From: RGIG426 sp045600765
Lineage (GTDB): Bacteria > Bacillota > Clostridia > Oscillospirales > Acutalibacteraceae
NCBI GenBank assembly: GCA_045600765.1
Contig: JAZRYM010000010.1
Coordinates: 1 to 24,639 of the forward strand
Direction: 5' to 3'
Length of the DNA: 24,639 nt
Position numbers and translations under genes: made by a program. Positions 13,669 through 22,338 of the stretch are shown here, one piece after another. Numbering within the stretch: position 1 is the first letter of the stretch; every line of letters begins with the position of its first letter. Under the pieces are notes generated by a model. The model was not told the DNA's origin, did not search any database, and worked only from the letters and a program-made list of their open reading frames with translations.

Positions 13669-15108
13669 ATGGATGCTGTATTGAATTTTTTACAGCAGAC
13701 CGGCTTCTACATGATTGCGCAGGACTGGAAACAGCTCATTATGATTGGTGTGGCGCTGTTCCTCTCTTACCTTGCCATTGTGAAAGGTTTTGAGCCGCTT
13801 CTGCTGTTGCCGATTTCGTTCGGTATGCTTTTGACGAACCTCCCCGGTGCGGAGATGTATCACGAGATTTTGTTTGCCGGCGGTCACGCCCATTGGGATT
13901 TGTTCGGCGGCGGCATTCTTGTGAGTTCCACCGGACTCGCCGACCCGACACTGTATCAGATTTTACCGTCGGGTGACGTGGCGTACGGTTCTTATCTGTT
14001 TGGTCATATCGTGGAGAACGGCTTCTCCGAGACCGCTATGTTGAACCAACTCGGTCAAGTGGTGGACGCGGCGGGGAACGTTCTTGCCGATAGTATCCAC
14101 ATGGTCGTGACGGCGGCGGGTGTCACCGTGTCTGACGGCAACCTGATGGCGGGGACGGAAATCCTTGCCACCGGCGCCGGAACGGTTTCCGCGGGTCTTC
14201 TCGACTATCTGTACCTCGGCGTGAAATTGGGCATCTATCCCTGTCTCATCTTCTTCGGCGTGGGTGCGATGACCGACTTCGGCCCGCTGATTGCGAACCC
14301 GAAGAGCCTGCTGCTCGGCGCCGCCGCGCAGCTCGGTATCTTCCTGACCTACATCGGTTCGTCGCTTTTGGGCTTCTCGCCGACGGAGGCTTCCTCTATC
14401 GGTATCATCGGCGGTGCGGACGGCCCGACGGCGATTTACGTCACCTCGAAACTCGCGCCGCACCTGCTTGGCCCGATTGCCGTTGCCGCCTATTCGTATA
14501 TGGCGCTCGTGCCGGACATTCAGCCGCCGATTATGAAATTGCTCACCACCAACAAAGAGCGCAAAATCGTGATGACGGCGCTTCGCCCGGTTTCCAAAAC
14601 GGAAAAAATCATTTTCCCGTTCATCGTGACCGTCTTCGTGTCCTTCCTGGTGCCCTCGGCGGCTCCGCTGGTTGGCTCGTTGATGCTCGGTAACTTGTTC
14701 CGCGAGAGCGGCGTGACCGAACGTCTGTCCAAAACGGTGCAAAACGAACTGATGAACATCGTCACCATCTTCCTCGGTGTCACCGTCGGTGCCACCGCGA
14801 CGGCGGCGACCTTCCTGAGCTGGCAGACCATCAAAATCGTTGTCATGGGTGTCGTGGCGTTCGGCTGCGGTACCGCGGGCGGCGTGCTGTTGGCGAAGTT
14901 TATGAACTTGTTCCTCAAACACAAAATCAACCCGCTTATCGGTTCTGCCGGCGTTTCCGCTGTGCCGATGGCGGCGCGTGTGTCCCAGAAAGTCGGTCAG
15001 AAATACAATCCTGCCAACTTCCTGCTGATGCACGCGATGGGCCCGAACGTTGCCGGTGTTATCGGCTCGGCTATCGCCGCCGGTACGCTGATTGCGTTGT
15101 TCGGTTAA
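13669..15108 (+). CDS. oadB: Na+-translocating decarboxylase beta subunit (OadB)
   Basis: A 479-residue polytopic membrane protein. Signature stretches are FEPLLLLPISFGMLLTN (41-57), FFGVGAMTDFGPLIANPKSLLLGAAAQLGIF (195-225), SIGIIGGADGPTAIY (243-257), AVAAYSYMALVPDIQPPIMK (271-290) and NPLIGSAGVSAVPMAARVS near the end. Asp251 in GGADGPTAI corresponds to the Asp shown to be essential for Na+ transport in the Klebsiella protein (D203 there). It decarboxylates carboxybiotin and exports Na+. About 50 residues more than the enteric protein lie between the first membrane segments and GVGAMTDF (roughly 85-180). Start ATG with GGAGGT at 13655-13660; 20 nt separate it from the biotin-carrier stop, and oadA starts 14 nt after its end. 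Confidence 0.95.
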   Translation: MDAVLNFLQQTGFYMIAQDWKQLIMIGVALFLSYLAIVKGFEPLLLLPISFGMLLTNLPGAEMYHEILFAGGHAHWDLFGGGILVSSTGLADPTLYQILPSGDVAYGSYLFGHIVENGFSETAMLNQLGQVVDAAGNVLADSIHMVVTAAGVTVSDGNLMAGTEILATGAGTVSAGLLDYLYLGVKLGIYPCLIFFGVGAMTDFGPLIANPKSLLLGAAAQLGIFLTYIGSSLLGFSPTEASSIGIIGGADGPTAIYVTSKLAPHLLGPIAVAAYSYMALVPDIQPPIMKLLTTNKERKIVMTALRPVSKTEKIIFPFIVTVFVSFLVPSAAPLVGSLMLGNLFRESGVTERLSKTVQNELMNIVTIFLGVTVGATATAATFLSWQTIKIVVMGVVAFGCGTAGGVLLAKFMNLFLKHKINPLIGSAGVSAVPMAARVSQKVGQKYNPANFLLMHAMGPNVAGVIGSAIAAGTLIALFG

Positions 15109-15122
15109 GGAGGTAATTGATT

Positions 15123-16520
15123 ATGGCTAACAATCCGGTTCTTATTACCGATACCATTCTCCGTGACGCGCACCAGTCGCAAGCCGCGACCCGTATGCGT
15201 CTCGAAGATATGCTCCCGGCGTGTAAAACGCTCGATTCCATCGGCTACTGGTCGCTGGAATGCTGGGGTGGCGCCACGTTTGACGCGTGTATGCGCTTTC
15301 TGAACGAAGACCCGTGGGAGCGCCTGCGCGTGCTTCGCAAAGAGATGCCCAACACCAAACTGCAAATGCTTCTTCGCGGGCAGAACCTGCTCGGTTACAA
15401 GCACTATGCGGACGACGTGGTGGATGCGTTTGTGAAAAAATCCATCGAAAACGGTATCGACGTGGTGCGCGTGTTTGACGCGCTCAACGACCCGCGTAAC
15501 TTGGAACGCGCTTGCAAAGCCGTGAAAGAATACGGCGGCACGTGCGAAGCGGCTATCAGCTTCACGAAGAGCCCGGTGCACAACGAAGATTACTTCGTGC
15601 GCCTTGCCGCGCAACTGGAAGAAAACGGCGCGGACGTTATCTGTATTAAAGATATGGCGAACCTGTTGCTTCCGGAAGATGCGTATTCGCTCGTGAAAGC
15701 GCTGAAAGCGAACTGCTCGGCGAAAATTCACCTGCACACCCACAACACCACCGGCACCGGTGCGATGACCTACCTGCGCGCTGTGCAAGCGGGTGTGGAC
15801 ATCATCGACACCGCGCTGTCGCCGCTCGCGGGCGGTACGTCCCAGCCGGCGACCGAGTCGATGGTGGCGGCGCTTCAAGGTACCGACCGCGATACCGGTC
15901 TTGACCTCAAACAGTTGAGCGATGCCGCCGCGCATTTCCGCGTGGTTGCCGCGCGCCTCAAAGAGGCGGGCGTGCTCAACCCGAAAGTGCTGAACACCGA
16001 CCCGAACACCCTGCTGTATCAGGTGCCGGGCGGAATGCTCTCCAACCTCATCAACCAGCTGAAAGAGGCGCACGCCGAGGACCGTTACTATGACGTGCTC
16101 GAAGAAGTGCCGCGCGTGCGTAAAGACTTCGGTTACCCGCCGCTCGTCACCCCGACGAGCCAGATTGTCGGCACGCAGGCGGTGCTCAACGTGCTGTCCG
16201 GCGAGCGCTACAAAATGGTGACCAAAGAGTCCAAAGGCTTGCTTCGCGGCGAATACGGCAAACTGCCGGGCGAAGTGAACCCCGAAGTGTGCAAAAAAGC
16301 GATTGGCAACGATGAAATCATCACCTGCCGTCCCGCTGACCTGCTCTCTCCGGAGCTGGACAAATACCGCGAGGAGACCAAAGACATCGCCACTTGCGAA
16401 GAGGACGTGCTGAGCTACGCGCTCTTCCCGCAGGTTGCGCCGAAGTTCTTTGCGGCGCGCAAAGAGATGCAGAACGCCACCGAGGTGCGCGAACTGGTCG
16501 TTGAAGATTGCGCGAAATAA
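15123..16520 (+). CDS. oadA: Oxaloacetate decarboxylase alpha / pyruvate carboxylase-type carboxyltransferase subunit
   Basis: A 465-residue cytoplasmic enzyme. TDTILRDAHQSQAATRM (9-25) is the metal-binding opening of the PYC/OADA TIM barrel; ECWGGATFDACMRFLNEDPW (46-65), LRGQNLLGYKHYADDVV, the carbamylated-Lys candidate in VICIKDMANLL (Lys176), and HLHTHNTTG (203-211, metal ligands) follow, then the conserved carboxylase domain with NQLKEA and PPLVTPTSQIVGTQAV. It moves CO2 from oxaloacetate to biotin, releasing pyruvate. It lacks a C-terminal biotin domain, which is supplied by the gene at 13265. A TTG at 15117 is in frame, but AAGGAGGT (15107-15114) favours the ATG at 15123. The barrel type argues against methylmalonyl-CoA decarboxylase. 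Last gene of the operon. Confidence 0.95.
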   Translation: MANNPVLITDTILRDAHQSQAATRMRLEDMLPACKTLDSIGYWSLECWGGATFDACMRFLNEDPWERLRVLRKEMPNTKLQMLLRGQNLLGYKHYADDVVDAFVKKSIENGIDVVRVFDALNDPRNLERACKAVKEYGGTCEAAISFTKSPVHNEDYFVRLAAQLEENGADVICIKDMANLLLPEDAYSLVKALKANCSAKIHLHTHNTTGTGAMTYLRAVQAGVDIIDTALSPLAGGTSQPATESMVAALQGTDRDTGLDLKQLSDAAAHFRVVAARLKEAGVLNPKVLNTDPNTLLYQVPGGMLSNLINQLKEAHAEDRYYDVLEEVPRVRKDFGYPPLVTPTSQIVGTQAVLNVLSGERYKMVTKESKGLLRGEYGKLPGEVNPEVCKKAIGNDEIITCRPADLLSPELDKYREETKDIATCEEDVLSYALFPQVAPKFFAARKEMQNATEVRELVVEDCAK

Positions 16521-16531
16521 GATTTTAAGAG

Positions 16532-16567
16532 AAATCCCGTTACGGTTGACCGTAGCGGGATTTTTTT
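16532..16567 (+). terminator. Terminator of the decarboxylase operon
   Basis: Stem AAATCCCGTTACGG (16532-16545) / CCGTAGCGGGATTT (16550-16563), one G-U, with further T residues to 16567. Confidence 0.9.
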
Positions 16568-16588
16568 GTGTTTTTTGCGGAATTTGTT

Positions 16589-16617
16589 TTGACATTGCGG
16601 GAAAAATAAGGTATGAT
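16589..16617 (+). promoter_or_regulatory. Promoter of the obg operon
   Basis: TTGACA (16589-16594), 17-bp spacer, TATGAT (16612-16617) with AAGG before it. No further strong promoter was noticed in the operon down to 22329. Confidence 0.8.
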
Positions 16618-16682
16618 GTATGTGTATAACTATGGGGTGGTATGCGTAAAGCGCGTGCCGCCGAAAAAGGAGGCGCTTCTGC

Positions 16683-17954
16683 GTGTTTATCGACAAGGCA
16701 ACCATTCATATCAAAGCCGGCAACGGCGGTGACGGCGCAGTGGCGTTTCACCGCGAAAAATTCGTGGCATCCGGCGGGCCGGACGGCGGCGACGGCGGTC
16801 GCGGCGGCAACGTGGTGTTTGTGGTGGACGAGGGGATGAACACCCTTTCGGATTACCGCCACAAACGCAAGTTCCACGCCGAAAACGGATTGCCCGGCGG
16901 CGGAAAACGGTGCAGCGGCAAGTCGGGTGCGGACGTGGTGCTGAAAGTGCCGCGCGGCACGCTTGTGTATGACGACGAAACCGGTCGGCTGATGGCGGAT
17001 TTGTCCGGGAAAGAGCCGGTCGTGCTCGCCAAAGGCGGGAGCGGCGGCTGGGGCAACAGCCATTTTGCCACGCCGACACGGCAAACGCCGCGCTTTGCAA
17101 AACCCGGTATTCCCGGCGAGGAATTTACCGTGCGGTTGGAACTGAAACTGCTTGCCGACGTGGGGTTGGTGGGATTCCCGAACGTGGGAAAATCCACGCT
17201 TGTGTCGGTGGTGTCCGAGGCAAAGCCGCAAATCGCCAACTACCATTTCACCACCATTACGCCGGTGCTCGGCGTGGTGCGCGTGGGTGAGGCGTCGTTT
17301 GTGATGGCGGACATTCCCGGCCTTATTGAGGGCGCGGGCGAAGGGGTCGGGCTCGGTCACGAATTTTTGCGGCACGTTGAACGGTGCCGCCTGCTTGTGC
17401 ATATCGTGGACGTGGCGGGAAGCGAAGGGCGCGACCCGCTCACCGATTTTGATACCATCAACCGCGAACTTGCCGCTTTTAATCCGGAACTGTCGAAACT
17501 GCCGATGTTGGTGGCGGGCAACAAATGCGACTTGGCGACGGACGAACAATGCGCCGCGTTTGCCGCCGAAATGGAGAAGCGCGGGTATCGCTATTTCCCG
17601 ATGATGGCGCCTATCGCGCATGGCACGGACGAACTTATCAACGCCTGCGCCGCCACTCTTGCGACCTTGCCGCCCATTCGCGCGTTTGAGCCGGAAGCGC
17701 CGGTGCTTGCGGCGGAGGACAGTTACAAAGACCGCTCCGTGACGGTGACCAAAACGGACGACGGCGTGTATACGGTGGAGGGCAAGTGGTTGCTCACCGT
17801 GATGCGCGGTATCAATTTTGACGATTACGAGGCACTGCAATATTTTGAGCGGGTGCTCAAAGCCGCCGGAGTGATTGACGCTTTGCGTGATGCCGGCGTG
17901 CAGGAGGGCGACACCGTCTGCCTCTATGATTTTGAGTTTGAATTTGTGAATTAA
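16683..17954 (+). CDS. obg: GTPase Obg/CgtA
   Basis: A 423-residue GTPase of the three-domain Obg type found in Firmicutes. The Gly-rich Obg domain (1-157) contains AGNGGDGAVAFHREKF and GGPDGGDGGRGGNVVF; the G domain has G1 GFPNVGKST (164-172), the Obg switch motif with TTITPVLG (190-197), G3 DIPGLIEGA (210-218) and G4 NKCD (about 279-282); the last 75 residues form the OCT domain. Obg binds the 50S subunit, takes part in ribosome assembly and stringent or stress responses, and is essential in many bacteria. The start is GTG at 16683, placed by AAAGGAGG at 16666-16673 and by the exact family N-terminus FIDKATIHIKAG. First gene of a seven-gene operon. Confidence 0.97.
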   Translation: MFIDKATIHIKAGNGGDGAVAFHREKFVASGGPDGGDGGRGGNVVFVVDEGMNTLSDYRHKRKFHAENGLPGGGKRCSGKSGADVVLKVPRGTLVYDDETGRLMADLSGKEPVVLAKGGSGGWGNSHFATPTRQTPRFAKPGIPGEEFTVRLELKLLADVGLVGFPNVGKSTLVSVVSEAKPQIANYHFTTITPVLGVVRVGEASFVMADIPGLIEGAGEGVGLGHEFLRHVERCRLLVHIVDVAGSEGRDPLTDFDTINRELAAFNPELSKLPMLVAGNKCDLATDEQCAAFAAEMEKRGYRYFPMMAPIAHGTDELINACAATLATLPPIRAFEPEAPVLAAEDSYKDRSVTVTKTDDGVYTVEGKWLLTVMRGINFDDYEALQYFERVLKAAGVIDALRDAGVQEGDTVCLYDFEFEFVN

Positions 17955-17966
17955 GGAAGAAACGCT

Positions 17967-18338
17967 ATGCGACTGTATCCCGAAGAACTGGATACCCGCG
18001 GGTTAAGCCCGATTACGCTCGCTTTTGTGGGCGACGGCGTGTTTGAACTGATGGTGCGGGAACATTTGGCGGCATCTGCCAATCGCCCGGCAAACGCCCT
18101 ACATAGACAGGCGGTTTCCATGGTCTGCGCTCCGGCGCAGGCGGCGGCGCTTGAAAAAATCCTGCCGCACCTGACCGAACGGGAACTCGCCGTCTATAAG
18201 CGTGGGCGCAACGCCCACACCGCACGGACGGGCGACGATTACCACAAGGCAACCGGGCTGGAAACGCTGTTTGGGTATCTCTATTTGAACGACGAGACCG
18301 ACCGGTTACACGAACTGTTTGCCCTCATTGCGGAATGA
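17967..18338 (+). CDS. mrnC: Mini-ribonuclease III (MrnC)
   Basis: A 123-residue protein holding only an RNase III catalytic domain, with no double-stranded-RNA-binding domain, the definition of mini-III. LSPITLAFVGDGVFELMVREHL (13-34) contains the acidic active-site Asp23, and YKRGRNAHTARTGDDYHKATGLETLFGYLYL contains the second acidic cluster (Glu in GLETL). In Bacillus it matures 23S rRNA ends on the assembling large subunit, so sitting next to obg gives a ribosome-assembly pair. It starts at an ATG 12 nt after obg with AAGGAAGAA in front. Length and motifs are complete. The fit to the family is very good. Confidence 0.94.
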   Translation: MRLYPEELDTRGLSPITLAFVGDGVFELMVREHLAASANRPANALHRQAVSMVCAPAQAAALEKILPHLTERELAVYKRGRNAHTARTGDDYHKATGLETLFGYLYLNDETDRLHELFALIAE

Positions 18339-18366
18339 CATTTACCGCAGAACGGGGAGCGATTGT

Positions 18367-19230
18367 TTGAAAAAGCCGCAGGAATTTGTGACGGATATTC
18401 TCTGCTATCTCACGGGAATTATGAGCATCACCCTTGCCGTGACGGTGTTTTCCTCGCCCAACGAGATTGCGCCGGGTGGCGTGCTCGGACTTTCCACCAT
18501 TGTGCACGCGCTCATCCCGCGCCTTTCCATCGGTACGCTGACTTTGCTTTTTAACCTGCCGCTTTTGACGGTGGCGTGTTTTCGACTCGGACGGTGGTTT
18601 ACCGTGCGTACCGCGATGGTGACGGTCGGTGCGTCGGTTTTGCTCAACGTCGCGGAGATGTTGCCCTTTTTGACCCCGTACACCGCCGACCCGCTGTTAG
18701 CGGCGCTGTGCGGCGGGGTACTGATGGGGTTCGGCGTCGGGCTGGTGCTGTGGCGCGGCGCGACGACGGGCGGAAGCGAGATTGTAGCAAGGCTTCTTGA
18801 ACAAAAATTCCCGCACCTGCCGATTGGGCGGCTGTTGTTGCTCGTGGACGCGGGCGTGGTGCTGTTGTCGGTGCTCGTGTTCGGACAGTTGCAAAGCGGA
18901 CTGTACGCCGTGGTGCTGATTTTTGTCAGTTCCCGCGTGACCGATGCCGTCGTGTACGGGCGCGACCACGGACGGATGTTGCTCATCTTGACCGACTGCG
19001 AGCAGGCGGTGACCGACGTGATTTTGAACGAACTCGGGCGCGGGGTGACGTTGCTTTCGACCGAAGGCGGCTACACGCACAAGGCGCGCCGCGCGATTTT
19101 ATGCGCGCTTCGCCCGTCGGAGGTGCATCCGCTGCGCGCGCGTATTCGCACCCTTGACCCGCAGGCGTTTACCATTGTGCTCACCACCGAGCAGACGTTT
19201 GGAAACGGATTTATGAAATATGAAAAATAA
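18367..19230 (+). CDS. YitT family membrane protein (DUF2179 C-terminus)
   Basis: About 287 residues: five or six membrane helices in the first 200 (family motif VFSSPNEIAPGGVLGLSTI near the start, RGATTGGSEIVARLLEQKFP in the middle), then a soluble DUF2179 domain of about 80 residues with LILTDCEQAVTDVILNELGR and GVTLLSTEGGYT. The biochemical role of this family is unknown. The best start is TTG at 18367, with GGGGA at 18354-18358 and 8-nt spacing; an alternative ATG at 18421 would remove part of the first helix, and a longer frame from 18319 would overlap mrnC. It lies 28 nt after mrnC in the obg operon. Family sure, start less so. Confidence 0.9.
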   Translation: MKKPQEFVTDILCYLTGIMSITLAVTVFSSPNEIAPGGVLGLSTIVHALIPRLSIGTLTLLFNLPLLTVACFRLGRWFTVRTAMVTVGASVLLNVAEMLPFLTPYTADPLLAALCGGVLMGFGVGLVLWRGATTGGSEIVARLLEQKFPHLPIGRLLLLVDAGVVLLSVLVFGQLQSGLYAVVLIFVSSRVTDAVVYGRDHGRMLLILTDCEQAVTDVILNELGRGVTLLSTEGGYTHKARRAILCALRPSEVHPLRARIRTLDPQAFTIVLTTEQTFGNGFMKYEK

Positions 19231-19257
19231 ACACAAACAGAATGAGGAGGAATTGTG

Positions 19258-19731
19258 ATGGATAAACTGTTGACGATTTTGAGCGATAATGCGCGGCTGT
19301 CCAACGCCCAGATTGCGGCGATGCTCGGCACGACGGAGGAGGACGTGGCGGCGAAAATCGCCAAGTTGGAAGCGGACGGCATACTGCGCGGTTACAAAGC
19401 GGTGGTGGACTGGGACCGCACCGACCGCGATTACGTCACCGCGATTATTGAGTTGCGCGTGACCCCGAAACGCGACCGCGGGTTTGAGGAACTTGCCGAA
19501 ACCATTATGCGGTTCGACGAGGTGGAGAACGTGTACCTGATGTCCGGCGGCTACGATTTTTCCATTGTGGTGCGCGGCAGGACATTCCAAGAAATCGCCA
19601 TGTTTGTCGCCCGTCGGTTGGCGACCCTCGATTCGGTGGTGTCGACAACCACCCACTTTGTGCTGCGCCGCTATAAAGAACGGGACGTGCAGTTCCTCGG
19701 CGAGCAAAAGGACGAGAGAGGGGCTTTTTAA
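19258..19731 (+). CDS. Lrp/AsnC-family transcription regulator
   Basis: A 157-residue protein. Residues 1-55 are the winged helix-turn-helix (LTILSDNARLSNAQIAAMLG, then KLEADGILRGYKAVVDW), followed by an RAM/AsnC ligand domain with VTAIIELRVTPKRDRGFEELA and VYLMSGGYDFSIVVRG. Members form dimers or octamers, bind amino acids and regulate amino acid metabolism genes. The start is ATG 19258, with GAGGAGG at 19244-19250; the GTG one codon earlier is too close to it. The TAA stop shares a base with the aminotransferase ATG (TAATG), so the two are translationally coupled. The pairing of an Lrp-type regulator with a class I aminotransferase recurs in Firmicutes and suggests local control, or sensing of the amino acid the enzyme handles. 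Confidence 0.94.
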   Translation: MDKLLTILSDNARLSNAQIAAMLGTTEEDVAAKIAKLEADGILRGYKAVVDWDRTDRDYVTAIIELRVTPKRDRGFEELAETIMRFDEVENVYLMSGGYDFSIVVRGRTFQEIAMFVARRLATLDSVVSTTTHFVLRRYKERDVQFLGEQKDERGAF

Positions 19732-20903
19732 TGGACTACACATCGTTGTTGAACCCGACGTTGTCGGCGTTGCCGCCGTCCGGGATTCGACGGTTTTTTG
19801 ACCTTGCCAGCGAGGTGGAGGACGTCATCTCCCTCACGATTGGGGAGCCGGATTTTTCCACTCCGTGGCACATCAGCCAGCGCGGCATTGAAACGCTCGA
19901 AAAGGGCAAGACGTGGTATTCGCCGAACGCGGGCTTTACACAGTTGCGCGAATCCACCGCGAAGTACTTACAGCGTCGGTTCGGTCTGTCGTATGACCCG
20001 AAAACCGAAGTGATGATTACCGTCGGCGGGAGCGAGGCGATTGACAACGCTTTTCGCGCGGTCATTCACCCGGGAGACGAGGTGCTTATCCCGTCGCCCT
20101 GCTTTGTATGCTATGCGCCGCTTGCGACCCTTGCGGGCGGTGTGCCCGTGGCGCTTGTCACAAAAGAGGAGGACGAGTTTCGCCTGACGCCCGAAGCGCT
20201 CAAAGCCGCCATGACCGACAAGACGAAATTGCTCGTGTTGCCTTTTCCGAACAACCCGACCGGCGCCGTGATGCGCCGCGAGCATTTGGAGGCGATTGCC
20301 GACGTGCTTCGCGGGACGGACATTCTTGTGCTGTCGGACGAGATTTACGGCGAACTGACCTACGGCGGTACGTCGCACGTCAGCATCGCCTCGCTTCCCG
20401 CTATGTGGGAGCGCACCATTTTGGTCAGCGGGTTTTCCAAGGCGTTTGCCATGACCGGCTGGCGGCTCGGCTATGCCTGCGCGCCGGCACCTATTTTGAA
20501 ACAAATGCTCAAACTGCACCAATACGCCATTATGTGCGCGCCGACAACGGCACAATACGCCGCGATTGAGGCGCTTGACAACGGCGAAGAAGATGTCAAA
20601 CATATGTGTGCCGAATACGACAAGCGCCGTCGCCTGATGGTGGACGAGCTTCGCCGGATGGGGTTGTCCTGCTTTGAGCCGGAGGGCGCGTTTTACGTCT
20701 TCCCGTGCATCGCTTCGACCGGACTTTCGTCGGAAGAATTTTGCGAGCGGTTGCTCAAAGAGAAGAAAGTCGCTGTTGTGCCCGGCACCGCGTTCGGCGA
20801 ATGCGGCGAGGGGTTTGTGCGTATTTCCTACTGCTATTCGGTGTCGCATATCTGTGAGGCGCTGAAACGGATGGGCGAGTTTATCGAGGAGTTGAAAAAA
20901 TGA
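19731..20903 (+). CDS. PLP-dependent class I/II aminotransferase
   Basis: A 390-residue fold-type I aminotransferase. SLTIGEPDFSTP (34-45) and YSPNAGFTQLRE (63-74) line the substrate site; GGSEAIDNAF (99-108) and NNPTG (174-178) are family motifs; DEIYGELTY (203-211) gives the Asp that contacts the PLP ring nitrogen; SGFSKAFAMTGWRLGY (233-248) contains the PLP Lys237; FVRISYCYS near the end carries the carboxylate-binding Arg. It most resembles the aspartate/aromatic (PatA-like) group; the exact amino acid cannot be fixed. Its ATG overlaps the Lrp stop by one base and its own stop overlaps the ispE start (ATGA), so the three genes are tightly coupled. Confidence 0.95.
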   Translation: MDYTSLLNPTLSALPPSGIRRFFDLASEVEDVISLTIGEPDFSTPWHISQRGIETLEKGKTWYSPNAGFTQLRESTAKYLQRRFGLSYDPKTEVMITVGGSEAIDNAFRAVIHPGDEVLIPSPCFVCYAPLATLAGGVPVALVTKEEDEFRLTPEALKAAMTDKTKLLVLPFPNNPTGAVMRREHLEAIADVLRGTDILVLSDEIYGELTYGGTSHVSIASLPAMWERTILVSGFSKAFAMTGWRLGYACAPAPILKQMLKLHQYAIMCAPTTAQYAAIEALDNGEEDVKHMCAEYDKRRRLMVDELRRMGLSCFEPEGAFYVFPCIASTGLSSEEFCERLLKEKKVAVVPGTAFGECGEGFVRISYCYSVSHICEALKRMGEFIEELKK

Positions 20904-21766
20904 AACGGTTGACGCTGTCCGCACCGGCAAAAATCAATTTACTGTTGGACGTGGTCGGCAAACGGGAGGACGGGTATCACCTCATCCGCACCGTGATGCA
21001 GACGGTGACCTTGTCGGACACCGTGACGGTAACGCGGGTGGACGAGCCGGGCATCTTCTTGCGCCTGTCGGACAAGACGTTGCCGACCGACCGCCGCAAC
21101 ACCGCTTATGCCGCCGCCAAAGCGTTTTGGAACGCGCTTCCCGAGGAACAGCGCGTGGGCGGTATCGACATCTACATAGATAAAAAAATCCCGCAACAAG
21201 CGGGTCTTGCGGGCGGGAGCGCGGATGCCGCCGCGGTATTGCGCGGGCTGAACCGACTGTGGGACGACCCGTTTTCTACCGATGCGCTGTGCGCGTTTGC
21301 CGTCTCCATCGGCGCGGACGTACCTTTTTGCGTGCGCGGCGGCGCGGCGCTGGCGACCGGCATCGGCGAGGTGCTGGAACCGGTGCGAAGCCTTGCGGAC
21401 GACCTGTTTGTGGTCATTTGCAAACCCGCTGTGTCCGTCTCCACCGCCGAGGCGTACAAGGCGGTGGACGATTTCGCCGGCACGCGCACGTGTGACGAAG
21501 CGGGCGTTTTAGCGGCGCTCCAAGCGGGCGATGCCGCCGCCGTCGGCGCGAAACTGTATAACGTGTTTGAAGACGTTTTGCAACTGCCGGAAGTGACGGC
21601 GATTTGCGAAAAAATGCGCGCATTTGCGCCGCTCGGCTGCCGTATGAGCGGGAGCGGGTCGGCGGTGTATGCGCTGTTTTCGCGCGAGGCGGATGCGCGC
21701 GCGTGCCGCGAGGCGCTGCGTGATTTCGGGACGGTGTTTTTATGCCGTCCGCTGTCGAATGAGTGA
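20900..21766 (+). CDS. ispE: 4-diphosphocytidyl-2-C-methyl-D-erythritol kinase (IspE)
   Basis: A 288-residue GHMP kinase. SAPAKINLLLDVVGKREDGYH at 7-27 includes Lys11; the Gly-rich ATP loop PQQAGLAGGSADAAAVLRGLN is at 98-118; the catalytic Asp140 is in SIGADVPFCVRGG; the C-terminal motif is CRMSGSGSAVYALF. It phosphorylates the 2-hydroxyl of CDP-methylerythritol in the non-mevalonate isoprenoid pathway, so the organism should make isoprenoids by the MEP route. The ATG is inside the aminotransferase stop (ATGA overlap), with GAGGAGTTG upstream inside that gene. No other isp gene is near. Length and motifs are complete. Confidence 0.96.
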   Translation: MKRLTLSAPAKINLLLDVVGKREDGYHLIRTVMQTVTLSDTVTVTRVDEPGIFLRLSDKTLPTDRRNTAYAAAKAFWNALPEEQRVGGIDIYIDKKIPQQAGLAGGSADAAAVLRGLNRLWDDPFSTDALCAFAVSIGADVPFCVRGGAALATGIGEVLEPVRSLADDLFVVICKPAVSVSTAEAYKAVDDFAGTRTCDEAGVLAALQAGDAAAVGAKLYNVFEDVLQLPEVTAICEKMRAFAPLGCRMSGSGSAVYALFSREADARACREALRDFGTVFLCRPLSNE

Positions 21767-21774
21767 GGAATTGT

Positions 21775-22329
21775 ATGGAAAACGAGAAAAAAGAGCCGCT
21801 TTGCACGGCAAAAATGGTGTATACCATGCCGGTGTATCGCGCGATTGTGCGGTTGCAACAGCGGTTTGACCCGAAAGCGGGCGCTTTGCGACGGATGTAT
21901 ATCGGTATCGGCGCCGTGTGCCTTGCCATTGCGGCGGGACTGCTTGCCACCAACCTCGGCCGCTTTTTTGCGACGTTGCCGTATCTGGCGGCGTTCGGAC
22001 TGGTCGGCGCGTTTTCGCTGACGACCGGGCTCAACCCCGACAAGGTGCTTGCCAAGCGGTATGCGAAAAACAACCGTCGCCGCCAAAACGTCACCTATGC
22101 GTTTTTTGACACCTATATGAGCCAAATCGAGCCCGCGTGCGGCGAAAACAAGATTTTGTTCGCCGATTTTACGAAACTGTATCAAATGGGCGGGTTTTGG
22201 TTTTTGTTTTCCGGTCAAAACGGCGTGACGGTGGTGGATACCACCTATTTTGACAAGGAAACGGAAAACATCATCAAGGACAACATTCGCCAAAAAAGCC
22301 GGTTGTCGTTTGAAAAAGTCGAGCTGTAA
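21775..22329 (+). CDS. YcxB-like two-helix membrane protein
   Basis: About 184 residues: a 40-residue N-terminal cytoplasmic part, two adjacent membrane helices at about 43-61 and 64-85 (IGIGAVCLAIAAGLLATNLG and LPYLAAFGLVGAFSLTTG), then a soluble C-terminal domain with ADFTKLYQMGGFWFLFSGQNGVTVVDTTYF. That arrangement and the C-terminal strand pattern resemble the YcxB-like domain, whose function is unknown. A GTG at 21763 is possible but overlaps the ispE stop; ATG 21775 with GAGGAA in front is preferred. Last gene of the obg operon, followed by a terminator. Confidence 0.75.
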   Translation: MENEKKEPLCTAKMVYTMPVYRAIVRLQQRFDPKAGALRRMYIGIGAVCLAIAAGLLATNLGRFFATLPYLAAFGLVGAFSLTTGLNPDKVLAKRYAKNNRRRQNVTYAFFDTYMSQIEPACGENKILFADFTKLYQMGGFWFLFSGQNGVTVVDTTYFDKETENIIKDNIRQKSRLSFEKVEL

Positions 22330-22338
22330 AATCAAATA

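Noticed and set aside
13963..15033. A 356-codon minus-strand open frame over oadB
   Set aside because: Arg/His/Gly-rich shadow of a real membrane-protein gene; no start signal.
12721..16520. Assignment of the operon as methylmalonyl-CoA or glutaconyl-CoA decarboxylase
   Set aside because: The alpha subunit is a PYC/OADA TIM-barrel carboxyltransferase (LRDAHQS, HLHTH), not the acyl-CoA carboxyltransferase used by those enzymes.
15105..17840. A 911-codon open frame on the minus strand
   Set aside because: It runs antisense to oadA and obg, crosses their terminator and promoter, has His/Arg-rich composition typical of the reverse strand of GC-rich genes, and matches no family.
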